DNA from: Petrolisthes cinctipes
Taxonomy: Eukaryota; Arthropoda; Malacostraca; Decapoda; Porcellanidae
Direction: 5' to 3'
DNA length: 64,000 bases
Assembly: GCA_033782935.1 (NCBI GenBank)
Contig: JAWQEG010001368.1
Coordinates: 124,001 to 188,000 of the forward strand
Positions 49,263 to 62,361 of the stretch are shown here, piece after piece (the first letter of the stretch is position 1; each line of letters starts with the position of its first letter). A program made the position numbers and the translations under genes. The notes beneath the pieces are model-generated. The model was given only the letters and a program-made list of their open reading frames with translations, did no database searches and was not told the origin of the DNA.

Positions 49263-50756
49263 TCAAATTACAGGCCTAAAACATGCTGAAAATCGATATT
49301 TTAGCTGCCCAAAGTCAATATGTGTATGCATCTTCTGTACCCGTCTATATCCCAAATTCAGGTTCAAAACACTAGAAAATTCGATATTTTTGGGTCCCAG
49401 AAGCAATCAGTACATGCCTACTTCTTGCTAGAATGTTTTCAAAATACAGACCCAAAACATGCTCAAAATCGATATTTTAGGTGCAAAAAGTTAAAATGTG
49501 CATGCATCTTCTGTACCCGTTTATATCTCAAATTCAGGCTCAAAACACCCGAATATTCGATATTTTTGGGTCCCAAAAGCAATGTGTACATGCCTACTCC
49601 GTGTTAGAGTATTTTCAAATTACAGGCCTAAAACATGCTGAAAATCGATATTTTAGCTGCCCAAAGTCAATATGTGTATGCATCTTCTGTACCCGTCTAT
49701 ATCCCAAATTCAGGTTCAAAACACTTGAAAATTCGATATTTTTGGGTCCCAGAAGCAATCTGTACATGCCTACTTCTTGCTAGAATGTTTTCAAAATACA
49801 GACCCAAAACATGCTCAAAATCGATATTTTAGGTGCAAAAAGTCGAAATGTGCATGCATCTTCTGTACCCGTTTATATCTCAAATTCAGGCTCAAAACAC
49901 CCGAAAATTCGATATTTTTGGGTCCCTGAAGCCATCTGTACATGCCTACTCCGTGTTAGAGTATTTTCCAAATACAGGCCCAAAACATGCTCAAAATCGA
50001 TATTTTAGGTGCCCAAAGTCGATATGTGCATGCATCTTCTGTATCCGTGTATATCCGAAATTCAGGTTCAAAACGCCCGAAAATTCGAGATTTTTGGGTC
50101 CCAGAAGCGAGCTGTACATGCCTACTTCTTGATAGAATTTTTTAAGATACAAACCGAAGACATGCTTAAAATCGATATTTTAGGTGCAAAAAGTCGATAT
50201 GTGCATGCATCTTCTGTACCCGTTTATATCTCAAATTCAGGCTCAAAACACCCGAAAATTCCATATTTTTGGGTCCCTTAAGCGATATGTACATGCATAC
50301 TCAGTGCTAGAATGTTTTCAAAATATAGGCTCAAAACATGCTAAAAATCGATATTTTAGGTGCAAAAAGTCGATATGTGCATGCATCTTTTGTACCCGTT
50401 TATATCTCAAATTCAGGCTCAAATCACCCGAAAATTCCATATTTTTGGGTCCCAGAAGCAATCTGTACGTGCATACTCCGTGTTAGAGTGTTTTTAAAAT
50501 ACAGGCCTAAAACATGCTGAAAATCGATATTTTAAGTGCCTAAAGTCAATATGTGTAAGCATCTTCTGTACACGTGTATATCCCTAATTCAAGTTCAAAA
50601 CACCCGAAAAAATTTTTTTTTTGGGTTTCAAAAGCGATCTGTACATGCCTACTCCTTGCTAGAATGTTTTCAAGATACAGACCAAAAACATGGTCAAAAT
50701 CGATATTTTAGGTGTCCAAAGTCGATAAGTGCATGCATCTTCTGTACCCGTTTATT
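49263..50756 (+). repeat. Mixed monomers between the 7-mer and 11-mer domains
   Basis: About 8.5 monomers. The pair with CAATGTGTACATG followed by GCTGCCCAAAG occurs twice within 350 bp (about 49230 and 49580). 50009-50620 resembles parts of the 7-mer and 18-mer units, including the A6T10 tract at 50607-50622. No foreign sequence was seen. Confidence 0.8.
50607..50622 (+). repeat. A6T10 tract outside the 18-mer domain
   Basis: Same 16-bp A-run/T-run as in the 18-mer copies, flanked by CACCCG and GGGTTTC. It lies in a related monomer about 6 kb to the right, so the variant spread beyond the 18-mer. Confidence 0.88.
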
Positions 50757-52691
50757 TCTCAAATTCAGGCTCAAAACACCCGAAAATTCCATATTTTTGG
50801 GTCCCAGAAGCAATCTGTAGGTGCATACTCCGTGTTAGAGTATTTTTAAAATACAGGCCCAAAACATGCTAAAAATCGATATTTTAGGTGCCCAAAGTCG
50901 ATATGTGCATGCATCTTCTGTACCCGTTTATATCGCAAATTCAGGCTCAAAACCCCCCGAAAATTCCATATTTTTGGGTCCCTGAAGCAATCTGTACGTG
51001 CATACTCCGTGTTAGAATGTTTTCAAGAGACAGACCAAAAACATGCTCAAAATCGATATTTTAAGTGCAAAAAGTCGATATGTGCATGCATCTTCAGTAC
51101 CCGTTTATATCTCAAATTTAGGCTCAAAACTCCGAAAATTCGATATTTTTGGGTCCCTTATGCAATCTGCACATGCCTACTCAGTGCTAGAATGTTTTTA
51201 AAATACAGGCTTAAAACATGCTATAAATCGATATTTTAGGTATCCAAAGTCGTTAAGTGCATGCATCTTCTGTAGCTGTTTATATCTCAAATTCAGGCTC
51301 AAAACACCCGAAACATCGATATTTTTGTGTCCCAGAAACGATCTGTACATGCCTACTCCGTGTTAGAGTATTTTCAAAATACCGGCCCAAAACATGCTCA
51401 AAATCGATATTTTAGGTGCCCAAAGTCGATATTTACATGCATCTTCTGTATCCGTTTATATCACAAATTCAGGCTCAAAACACCCGAAAATTCGATATTT
51501 TTGGGTCCCAGAAGCGATCTGTACATGCCTACTCCGTGTTAATGTATTTTCAAAATACAGGCCCAAAACATGCTGAAAATCTATATATTAGGTGCCCAAA
51601 GTCAATATGAGTATGCATCTTCTGTACCCGTCTATATCCCAAATTCAGGTTCAAAACACCTGAAAATTCGGTATTTTTGGGTCCCAGAAGCGATCTGTAC
51701 ATGCGTACTCCTTGCTAGAATTTTTTCAAGATACAGACCCAAAACATGCTCAAAATCGATATTTTAGGTGCAAATAGTAGATATGTGCATGCATCCTCTG
51801 TACCCGGTTATATCCCAAATTCTGGCTCAAAGCCCCCGAAAATTCGATATTTTTGGGTCCCAGAAGCGATCTGTACATGCCTACTCAGTGCTAGAATATT
51901 TTCAAATTATACGCTAAGAACATACTAAAAATCGATATTTTGGGTGCCGAAGTCGATATGTGCATGCATCTTCTGTACCCGTTTATATCTAAAATTCAGG
52001 CTCAAAACACCCAAAAAAATCTATATTTTTGTGTCCCAGAAGCAATTTGTACATGTCTACGCCGTGCTATAGTATTTTCAAAATACAGGCCCAAAACATG
52101 CTCAAAATTGATATTTTAGGTGCCCAAAGTCGATAAGTGCATGCATCTTTTGTACCCGTTCATATCTCAAATTCAGGCTCAGAACACCCTAAAATTCGAT
52201 TTATTTGGGTTCCAGAAGCGATCTGTACGTGTCTACTCAGTGTTAGAGTATTTTAAAAATACAGGCCCAAAACATGCTCAAAATCGATATTTTGGGTGCC
52301 CAAAGTCGATATGTGCATGCATCTTCTGTACCCGTTTATATCTCAAATTCAGACTCAAAACACCCGAATATTCGATATTTTTGGGTCCCAAAAGCAATGT
52401 GTACATGCATACTACGTGTTAGAGTATTTTCAAATTACAGGCCTAAAACATGCTGAAAATCGATATTTTAGCTGCCCAAAGTCGATATGTGCATGCATCT
52501 TCTGTATCCGTCTATATCCCAAATTCAGGTTCAAAACCCCCGAAAATTAGATATTTTTGGGTCCCAGAAGCGATCTGTATATGCCTACTTCTTGATAGAA
52601 TTTTTTAAGATACAAACCCAAGACATGCTCAAAATCGATATTTTAGGTGCAAAAAGTCGATATGTGCATGCATCTTCTGTACCCGTTTATA
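50757..52691 (+). repeat. 11-mer higher-order repeat, copy 1 (1935 bp)
   Basis: Eleven monomers (11 x 176 minus 1) repeated at 52692. Diagnostic variants are CTGTAGGTGC, CCCTTATGCAATCTG, TCGATATTTACATG and GTGCAAATAGTAG. The left limit is TTTATTTCTC here against TTTATATCTC in the next copy. Confidence 0.89.
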
Positions 52692-54626
52692 TCTCAAATT
52701 CAGGCTCAAAACACCCGAAAATTCCATATTTTTGGGTCCCAGAAGCAATCTGTAGGTGCATACTCCGTGTTAGAGTATTTTTAAAATACAGGCCCAAAAC
52801 ATGCTAAAAATCGATATTTTAGGTGCCCAAAGTCGATATGTGCATGCATCTTCTGTACCCGTTTATATCGCAAATTCAGGCTCAAAACCCCCCGAAAATT
52901 CCATATTTTTGGGTCCCTGAAGCAATCTGTACGTGCATACTCCGTGTTAGAATGTTTTCAAGATACAGACCAAAAACATGCTCAAAATCGATATTTTAAG
53001 TGCAAAAAGTCGATATGTGCATGCATCTTCAGTACCCGTTTATATCTCAAATTTAGGCTCAAAACTCCGCAAATTCGATATTTTTGGGTCCCTTATGCAA
53101 TCTGCACATGCCTACTCAGTGCTAGAATGTTTTTAAAATACAGGCTTAAAACATGCTATAAATCGATATTTTAGGTATCCAAAGTCGTTAAGTGCATGCA
53201 TCTTCTGTAGCCGTTTATATCTCAAATTCAGGCTCAAAACACCCGAAACATCGATATTTTTGTGTCCCAGAAACGATCTGTACATGCCTACTCCGTGTTA
53301 GAGTATTTTCAAAATACCGGCCCAAAACATGCTCAAAATCGATATTTTAGGTGCCCAAAGTCGATATTTACATGCATCTTCTGTATCCGTTTATATCACA
53401 AATTCAGGCTCAAAACACCCGAAAATTCGATATTTTTGGGTCCCAGAAGCGATCTGTACATGCCTACTCCGTGTTAATGTATTTTCAAAATACAGGCCCA
53501 AAACATGCTGAAAATCTATATATTAGGTACCCAAAGTCAATATGAGTATGCATCTTCTGTACCCGTCTATATCCCAAATTCAGGTTCAAAACACCAGAAA
53601 ATTCGGTATTTTTGGGTCCCAGAAGCGATCTGTACATGCGTACTCCTTGCTAGAATTTATTCAAGATACAGACCCAAAACATGCTCAAAATCGATATTTT
53701 AGGTGCAAATAGTAGATATGTGCATGCATCCTCTGTACCCGGTTATATCCCAAATTCTGGCTCAAAGCCCCCGAAAATTCGATATTTTTGGGTCCCAGAA
53801 GCGATCTGTACATGCCTACTCAGTGCTAGAATATTTTCAAATTATACTCTGAGAACATACTAAAAATCGATATTTTGGGTGCCAAAGTCGATATGTGCAT
53901 GCATCTTCTGTACCCGTTTATATCTCAAATTCAGGCTCAAAACACCCAAAAAAATCTATATTTTTGTGTCCCAGAAGCAATTTGTACATGTCTACGCCGT
54001 GCTATAGTATTTTCAAAATACAGGCCCAAAACATGCTCAAAATTGATATTTTAGGTGCCCAAAGTCGATAAGTGCATGCATCTTTTGTACCCGTTCATAT
54101 CTCAAATTCAGGCTCAGAACACCCTAAAATTCGATTTATTTGGGTTCCAGAAGCGATCTGTACGTGTCTACTCAGTGTTAGAGTATTTTAAAAATACAGG
54201 CCCAAAACATGCTCAAAATCGATATTTTGGGTGCCCAAAGTCGATATGTGCATGCATCTTCTGTACCCGTTTATATCTCAAATTCAGACTCAAAACACCC
54301 GAATAATCGATATTTTTGGGTCCCAAAAGCAATGTGTACATGCATACTACGTGTTAGAGTATTTTCAAATTACAGGCCTAAAACATGCTGAAAATCGATA
54401 TTTTAGCTGCCCAAAGTCGATATGTGCATGCATCTTCTGTATCCGTCTATATCCCAAATTCAGGTTCAAAACCCCCGAAAATTAGATATTTTTGGGTCCC
54501 AGAATCGATCTGTATATGCCTACTTCTTGATAGAATTTTTTAAGATACAAACCCAAGACATGCTCAAAATCGATATTTTAGGTGCAAAAAGTCGATATGT
54601 GCTTGCATCTTCTGTACCCGTTTATA
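52692..54626 (+). repeat. 11-mer higher-order repeat, copy 2 (1935 bp)
   Basis: Second head-to-tail copy with scattered substitutions, for example CGAATATTCG/CGAATAATCG and GAAGCGATC/GAATCGATC in the last third. Confidence 0.89.
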
Positions 54627-55142
54627 TCTCAAATTCAGGCTCAAAACACCCGAAAATTCCATATTTTTGGGTCCCTAATGCGATCTGTACATGCATACTC
54701 AGTGCTAGAATGTTTTCAAAATATAGGCTCAAAACATGCTAAAAATCGATATTTTAGGTGCCCAAAGTCGATATGTGCATGCATCTTCTGTACCCGTTTA
54801 TATCGCAAATTCAGGCTCAAAACCCCCCGAAAATTCCATATTTTTGGGTCCCTGAAGCAATCTGTACGTGCATACTCCGTGTTAGAATGTTTTCAAGATA
54901 CAGACCAAAAACATGCTCAAAATCGATATTTTAAGTGCAAAAAGTCGATATGTGCATGCATCTTCAGTACCCGTTTATATCTCAAATTTAGGCTCAAAAC
55001 TCCGCAAATTCGATATTTTTGGGTCCCTTATGCAATCTGCACATGCCTACTCAGTGCTAGAATGTTTTTAAAATACAGGCTTAAAACATGCTATAAATCG
55101 ATATTTTAGGTATCCAAAGTCGTTAAGTGCATGCATCTTCTG
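54627..55142 (+). repeat. 11-mer higher-order repeat, partial copy 3 with a replaced patch
   Basis: Resumes the 11-mer order at an offset of 1935, but about 54672-54740 carries a different half B (CCCTAATGCGATC and TCAGTGCTAGAATG instead of CCCAGAAGCAATC and CCGTGTTAGAG). From about 54740 to 55142 it matches again. This is the pattern expected of a short conversion tract. Confidence 0.75.
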
Positions 55143-58100
55143 TACCCGTTTATATCTAAAATTCAGGCTCAAAACACCCGAAAATTCGATATTTTTGGGT
55201 CCCAAAAGCGATCTGTACATGTCTACTCCGTGTTAGAGTATTTTTAAAATACAGACCCAAAACATGCTAAAAATCGATATTTTAGGTGCCCAAAGTCGAT
55301 ATGTGCATGCATCTTCTGTACCCGTTTCTATCTCAAATTTAGGCTCAAAACAACCGAAAACTCCATATTTTTGGGTCCCAGAAGCAATCTGTACGTGCAT
55401 ACTCCTTGTTAGAGTGTTTTTAAAATACAGGCCCAAAACATGCTGAAAATCGATATTTTATGTGCCCAAAGTCAATATGTGTAAGCATCTTCTGTACCCG
55501 TTCATATCTCAAATTCAGGCTCAGAACACCCTAAAATTAGATTTATTTGGGTTCCAGAAGCGATCTGTACGTGTCTACTCAGTGTTAGAGTATTTTAAAA
55601 ATACAGGCCCAAAACATGCTCAAAATCGATATTTTGGGTGCCCAAAGTCGATATGTGCATGCATCTTCTGTACCCGTTTATATCTCAAATTCAGACTTAA
55701 AACACCCGAATATTCGATATTTTTGGGTCCCAAAAGCAATATGTACATGCATACTCCGTGTTAGAGTATTTTCAATTTACAGGCCTAAAACATGCTGAAA
55801 ATCGATATTTTAGCTGCCCAAAGTCAATATGTGTATGCATCTTCTGTACCCGTCTATATCCCAAATTCAGGTTCAAAACACTCGAAAATTCGATATTTTT
55901 CGGTCCCAGAAGCAATCAGTACATGCCTACTTCTTGCTAGAATGTTTTCAAAATACAGACCCAAAACATGCTCAAAATCGATATTTTAGGTGCAAAAAGT
56001 CGAAATGTGCATGCATCTTCTGTACCCGTTTATATCTCAAATTCAGGCTCAAAACACCCTAAAAATCGATATTTTTGGGTCCCAGAAGCAATCTGTACGT
56101 GAATACTCCGTGTTAGAGTGTTTTTAAAATACAGGCCCAAAACATGCTGAAAATCGATATTTTAAGTGCCCAAAGTCAATATGTGTAAGCATCTTCTGTA
56201 CACGTGTATATCCCTAATTCAAGTTCAAAAAACCCAAAAATTCGATATTTTTGGGTTCCAAAAGCGATCTGTACATGCCTACTCCTTGCTAGAATGTTTT
56301 CAAGATACAGACCCAAAACATGCTCAAAATCGATATTTTAGGTGTCCAAAGTCGATAAGTGCATGCATCTTCTGTACCCGTTTATATCTCAAATTCAGGC
56401 TCAAAACCCCCCGAAAATTCCATATTTTTGGGTCTCAGAAGCAATCTGTAGGTGCATACTCCGTGTTAGAATGTTTTCAAGATACAGACCAAAAACATGC
56501 TCAAAATCGATATTTTAAGTGCAAAAAGTCGATATGTGTATGCATCTTCTGTACCCGTTTATATCTCAAATTCAGGCTCAAAACACCGAAAATTCGATAT
56601 TTTTGGGTCCCTTAAGCAATCTGCACATGCCTACTCAGTGCTAGAATGTTTTTAAAATACAGGCTTAAAACATGCTATAAATCGATATTTTAGGTGTCCA
56701 AAGTCGTTAAGTGCATGCATCTTCTGTACCCGTTTATATCTCAAATTCAGGCTCAAAACACCCGAAACATCGATATTTTTGTGTCCCAGAAACGATCTGT
56801 ACATGCCTACTCCGTGTTAGAGTATTTTCAAAAAACCGGCCCAAAACATGCTCAAAATCGATATTTTAGGTGCCCAAAGTCGATATGTACATTTATCTTC
56901 TGTCTCCGTTTATATCACAAATTCAGGCTCAAAACACCCGAAAATTCAATATTTTTGGGTCCCAGAAGCAATCTGTACATGCCTACTCAGTGTTAATGTA
57001 TTTTCAAAATACAGGCCCAAAACATGCTGAAAATCTATATATTAGGTGCCCAAAGTCAATATGAGTATGCATCTTCTGTACCCGTCTATATCCCAAATTC
57101 AGGTTCAAAACACCAGAAAATTCGGTATTTTTGGGTCCCAGAAGCGATCTGTACATGCGTACTCCTTGCTAGAATTTTTTCAAGAAACAGACCCAAAACA
57201 TGCTCAAAATCGATATATTAGGTGCAAAAAGTAGATATGTGCATGCATCCTCTGTACCCGGTTATATCCAAAATTCTGTTTCAAAACCCTCGAAAATTCG
57301 ATATTTTTGGGTCCCAGAAGCGATCTGTACATGCCTACTCAGTGCTAGAATATTTTCAAATTATACGCTGAAAACATACTAAAAATCGATATTTTGGGTG
57401 CCAAAGTCGATATGTGCATCCATCTTCTGTACCCGTTTATATCTCAAATTGAGGCTCAAAACACCCAAAAAAATCGATATTTTTGTGTCCCAGAAACAAT
57501 TTGTACATGTCTACGCCGTGCTATAGTATTTTCAAAATACAGGCCCAAAACATGCTCAAAATCGATATTTTAGGTGCCCAAAGTCGATAAGGTCATGCAT
57601 CTTCTGTACCCGTTCATATCTCAAATTCAGGCTCAGAACACCCTAAAATTCGATTTATTTGGGTTCCAGAAGCGATCTGTACGTGTCTACTCAGTGTTAG
57701 AGTATTTTAAAAATACAGGCCCAAAACATGCTCAAAATCGATATTTTGGGTGCTCAAAGTCGATATGTGCATGCATCTTCTGTACCCGTTTATATCTCAA
57801 ATTCAGACTCAAAACACCCGAATATTCGATATTTTTGGGTCCCAAAAGCAATGTGTACATGCATACTACGTGTTAGAGTATTTTCAAAATACAGGCCCAA
57901 AACATGCTCATAATCGATATTTTAGGTGCCCTAAGTCGATATGAGCATGCATCTTCTGTATCCGTCTATATCCAAAATTCAGGTTCAAAACACCCGAAAA
58001 TTCGATATTTTTGGGTCCCAGAAGCGATCTGTACATGCATACTCAGTGCTAGAATGTTTTCAAAATATAGGCTCAAAACATGCTAAAAATCGATATTTTA

Positions 58101-58493
58101 GGTGTCCAAAGTCGATATGTGCATGCATCTTCTGTACCCGTTTATATCTCAAATTCAGGCTCAAAACACCCGAAAATTCAATATTTTTGGGTCCCAAAAG
58201 CGATCTGTACATGTCTACTCCGTGTTAGAGTATTTTTAAAATACAGGCCCAAAACATGCTAAAAATCGATATTTTAGGTGCCCAAAGTCGATATGTGCAT
58301 GCATCTTCTGTACCCGTTTATATCTCAAATTCAGGCTCAAAACACCCGAAAATTCCATATTTTTGGGTCCCAGAAGCAATCTGTACGTGCATACTCCGTG
58401 TTAGAGTGTTTTTAAAATACAGGCCCAAAACATGCTGAAAATCGATATTTTATGTGCCCAAACTCAATATGTGTAAGCATCTTCTGTACACGT
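55143..58493 (+). repeat. Mosaic block right of the 11-mer
   Basis: About 19 monomers recombining pieces of the 7-mer (55500-55990), 18-mer (56166-56700) and 11-mer (56694-57900) domains, each with several substitutions. No unit is tandemly repeated and no foreign sequence was seen. Confidence 0.8.
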
Positions 58494-61400
58494 GTATATC
58501 CCTAATTCAAGTTCAAAACACCCGAAAATTCGATATTTTTGGGTTCCAAAAGTGATCTGTACATGCCTACTCCTTGCTAGAATGTTTTCAAGATACAGAC
58601 CAAAAACTTGCTCAAAATCGTTACTTTAGGTGTCCAAAGTCGATAAGTGCATGCATCTTCTGTACCCGTTTATATCTCAAATTCAGGCTCAAAACACCCG
58701 AAAATTCCATATTTTTGGGTCCCAGAAGCAATCTGTACGTGCATACTCCGTGTTAGAGTATTTTCAAAATACAGGCCTAAAACATGCTGAAAATCGATAT
58801 TTTAGCTGCACAAAGTTAATATGTGTATGTATCTTCTGTACCCGTCTATATCCCAAATTTAGGTTCAAAACACTCGAAAATTCGATATTTTTGGGTCACA
58901 GGAGCAATCTGTACATGCCTACTTCTTGCTAGAATATTTTCAAGATACAGACCCAAAACATGCTCAAAATCGATATTTTAGGTGCAACAAGTCGAAATGT
59001 GCATGAATCTTCTGTACCCGTTTATATCTCAAATTCAGGCTCAAAACACCCGAAAATTCGATATTTTTGGGTCCCAGAAGCGATCTGTACATGCCTACTC
59101 CTTGCTAGAATTTTTTATGATACAAACCCAAGACATGCTCAAAATCGATATTTTAGGTGCAAAAAGTCGATATGTGCAAGCATCTTCTGTACCCGTTTAT
59201 ATCTCAAATTCAGGCTCAAAACACCTGAAAATTCGATATTTTTGGGTCCCTTAAGTGATCTGTACATGCATACTTAGTGCTAGAATGTTTTCAAAAATAT
59301 AGGCTCAAAACATGCTAAAAATCGATATTTTAGGTGTCCAAAGTCGATATGTGCATGCATCTTCTGTACCCGTTTATATCTAAAATTCAGGCTCAAAACA
59401 CCCGAAAATTCGATATTTTTGGGTCCCAAAAGCGATCTGTACATGTCTACTCCGAGTTAGAGTATTTTTTAAATACAGGCCCAAAACATGCTAAAAATCG
59501 ATATTTTAGGTGCCCAAAGTCGATATGTGCATGCATCTTCTGTACCGGTTTATATCTCAAATTCAGGCTCAAAACACCCGAAAATTCAATATTTTTGGGT
59601 CCCAGAAGCGATCTGTACGTGCATACTCCGTGTTAGAGTGTTTTTAAAATACAGGCCCAAAACATGCTGAAAATCGATATTTTATGTGCCAAAAGTCAAT
59701 ATATGTATGCATCTTCTGTACACGTGTATATCCCTAATTCAAGTTCAAAGCACCAGAAAATTCGATATTTTTGGGTCCCAAAAGTGATCTTTACATGCCT
59801 ATTCCTTGCTAGAATGTTTTCAAGATACAGACCCAAAACATGCTCAAAATCGATATTTTAAGTGCAAAAAGTCGATATGTGCATGCATCTTCTGTACCCG
59901 TTTATATATCAAATTCAGGCTCAAAACTCCGAAAATTTGATATTTTTGGGTCCCAGAAGCAATCTGCACATACCTAGTCAGTGCTAGAATGTTTTTAAAA
60001 TACAGGCTTAAAACATGCTATAAATCGATATTTTAGGTGTCCAAAGTCGATATGTGCATGCATCTTCTGTACCCGTTTATATCTCAAATTCAGGCTCGAA
60101 ATACCCAAAAAATCGATATTTTTGTGTCCCAGAAGCGATCTGTACATGTCTACACCGTGCTATAGTATTTTCAAAATACAGGCCCAAAACATGCTCAAAA
60201 TCGATATTTAAGGTGCCCAAAGTCGATATGTGCATGCATCTTCTGTACCCGTCTATATCCCAAATTCAGGTTCAAAACACTCGAAAATTCGATATTTTTG
60301 GGTCCCAGAAGCGATCTGTACATGCCTACTTCTTGATAGAATTTTTTAAGATACAAACCCAAGACATGCTCAAAATCGATATTTTAGGTGCAAAAAGTCG
60401 ATAAGTGCATGCATCTTCTGTACCCGTTTATATATCAAATTCAGGCTCAAAACACCCGAAAATTCCATATTTTTGGGTCCCTTGAGCGATCTATACATGC
60501 ATACTCAGTGCTAGAATGTTTTCAAGATACAGACCAAAAACTTGCTCAAAATCGATACTTTAGGTGTCCAAAGTCGATAAGTGCATGCATCTTCTGTACC
60601 CGTTTATATCTCAAATTCAGGCTCAAAACACCCGAAAATTCCATATTTTTGGGTCCCAGAAGCAATCTGTACGTGCATACTCCGTGTTAGAGTGTTTTTA
60701 AAATACAGGCCCAAAACATGCTGAAAATCGATATTTTATGTGCCAAAAGTCAATATATGTATGCATCTTCTGTACACGTGTATATCCCTAATTCAAGTTC
60801 AAAGCACCAGAAAATTCGATATTTTTGGGTCCCAAAAGTGATCTTTACATGCCTATTCCTTGCTAGAATGTTTTCAAGATACAGACCCAAAACATGCTCA
60901 AAATCGATATTTTAGGTGTCCAAAGTCGATATGTGCATGCATCTTCTGTACCCGTTTATATCTCAAATTCAGGCTCGAAATACCCAAAAAATCGATATTT
61001 TTGTGTCCCAGAAGCGATCTGTACATGTCTACACCGTGCTATAGTATTTTCAAAATACAGGCCCAAAACATGCTCAAAATCGATATTTAAGGTGCCCAAA
61101 GTCGATATGTGCATGCATCTTCTGTACCCGTCTATATCCCAAATTCAGGTTCAAAACACTCGAAAATTCGATATTTTTTGTCCCAGAAGCGATCTGTACA
61201 TGCCTACTTCTTGATAGAATTTTTTAAGATACAAACCCAAGACATGCTCAAAATCGATATTTTAGGTGCAAAAAGTCGATAAGTGCATGCATCTTCTGTA
61301 CCCGTTTATATATCAAATTCAGGCTCAAAACACCCGAAAATTCCATATTTTTGGGTCCCTTGAGCGATCTATACATGCATACTCAGTGCTAGAATGTTTT

Positions 61401-62361
61401 CAAAATATAGGCTCAAAACATGCTAAAAATCGATATTTTAGGTGTCCAAAGACAATATATGCATGCATCTTCTGTACCCGTTTATATCTCAAATTCAGGC
61501 TCAAAACTCCGAAAATTCGATATTTTTGGGTCCCTTAAGCAATCTGCACATGCCTACTCAGTGCTAGAATGTTTTTAAAATACAGGCTTAAAACATGCTA
61601 TAAATCGATATTTTAGGTGTCCAAAGTCTAGTTAAGTGCGTGCATCTTCTGTATACGTTTATATCACAAATTCAGGCTCAAAACACCCAAAAATTCGATA
61701 TTTTTGGGTCCCAGAAGCGATCTGTACATGCCTACTCCGTGTTAATGTATTTTCAAAATACAGGCCCAAAACATGCTGACAATCTATATATTAAGTGCCC
61801 AAAGTCAATATGAGTATGCATCTTCTGTACCCGTCTATATCCCAAATTCAGGTTCAAAACACCAGAAAATTCGGTATTTTTGGATCCCAGAAGCGATCTG
61901 TACATGCCTACTTCTTGATAGAATTTTTTAAGATACAAACCCAAGACATGCTCAAAATCGATATTTTAGGTGCAAAAAGTCGATAAGTGCATGCATCTTC
62001 TGTACCCGTTTATATATCAAATTCAGGCTCAAAACACCCGAAAATTCCATATTTTTGGGTCCCTTGAGCGATCTATACATGCATACTCAGTGCTAGAATG
62101 TTTTCAAGATACAGACCAAAAACTTGCTCAAAATCGATACTTTAGGTGTCCAAAGTCGATAAGTGCATGCATCTTCTGTACCCGTTTATATCTCAAATTC
62201 AGGCTCAAAACACCCGAAAATTCCATATTTTTGGGTCCCAGAAGCAATCTGTACGTGCATACTCCGTGTTAGAGTATTTTCAAAATACAGGCCTAAAACA
62301 TGCTGAAAATCGATATTTTAGCTGCACAAAGTTAATATGTGTATGTATCTTCTGTACCCGT
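58494..62361 (+). repeat. 22-monomer segment, copy 1 (3868 bp) with nested duplications
   Basis: Its first 1639 bp recur at 62362-64000 (offset 3868, 22 x 176 minus 4). Nested inside are 59664-59860 with 60718-60914 (offset 1054), about 60040-60530 with about 60919-61400 (offset 878-879), and 60388-60690 with 61970-62272 (offset 1582). Shared rare variants include AAAACTTGCTC, TCGTTACTTTAGG and GGGTCACAGGAGC. Confidence 0.84.
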
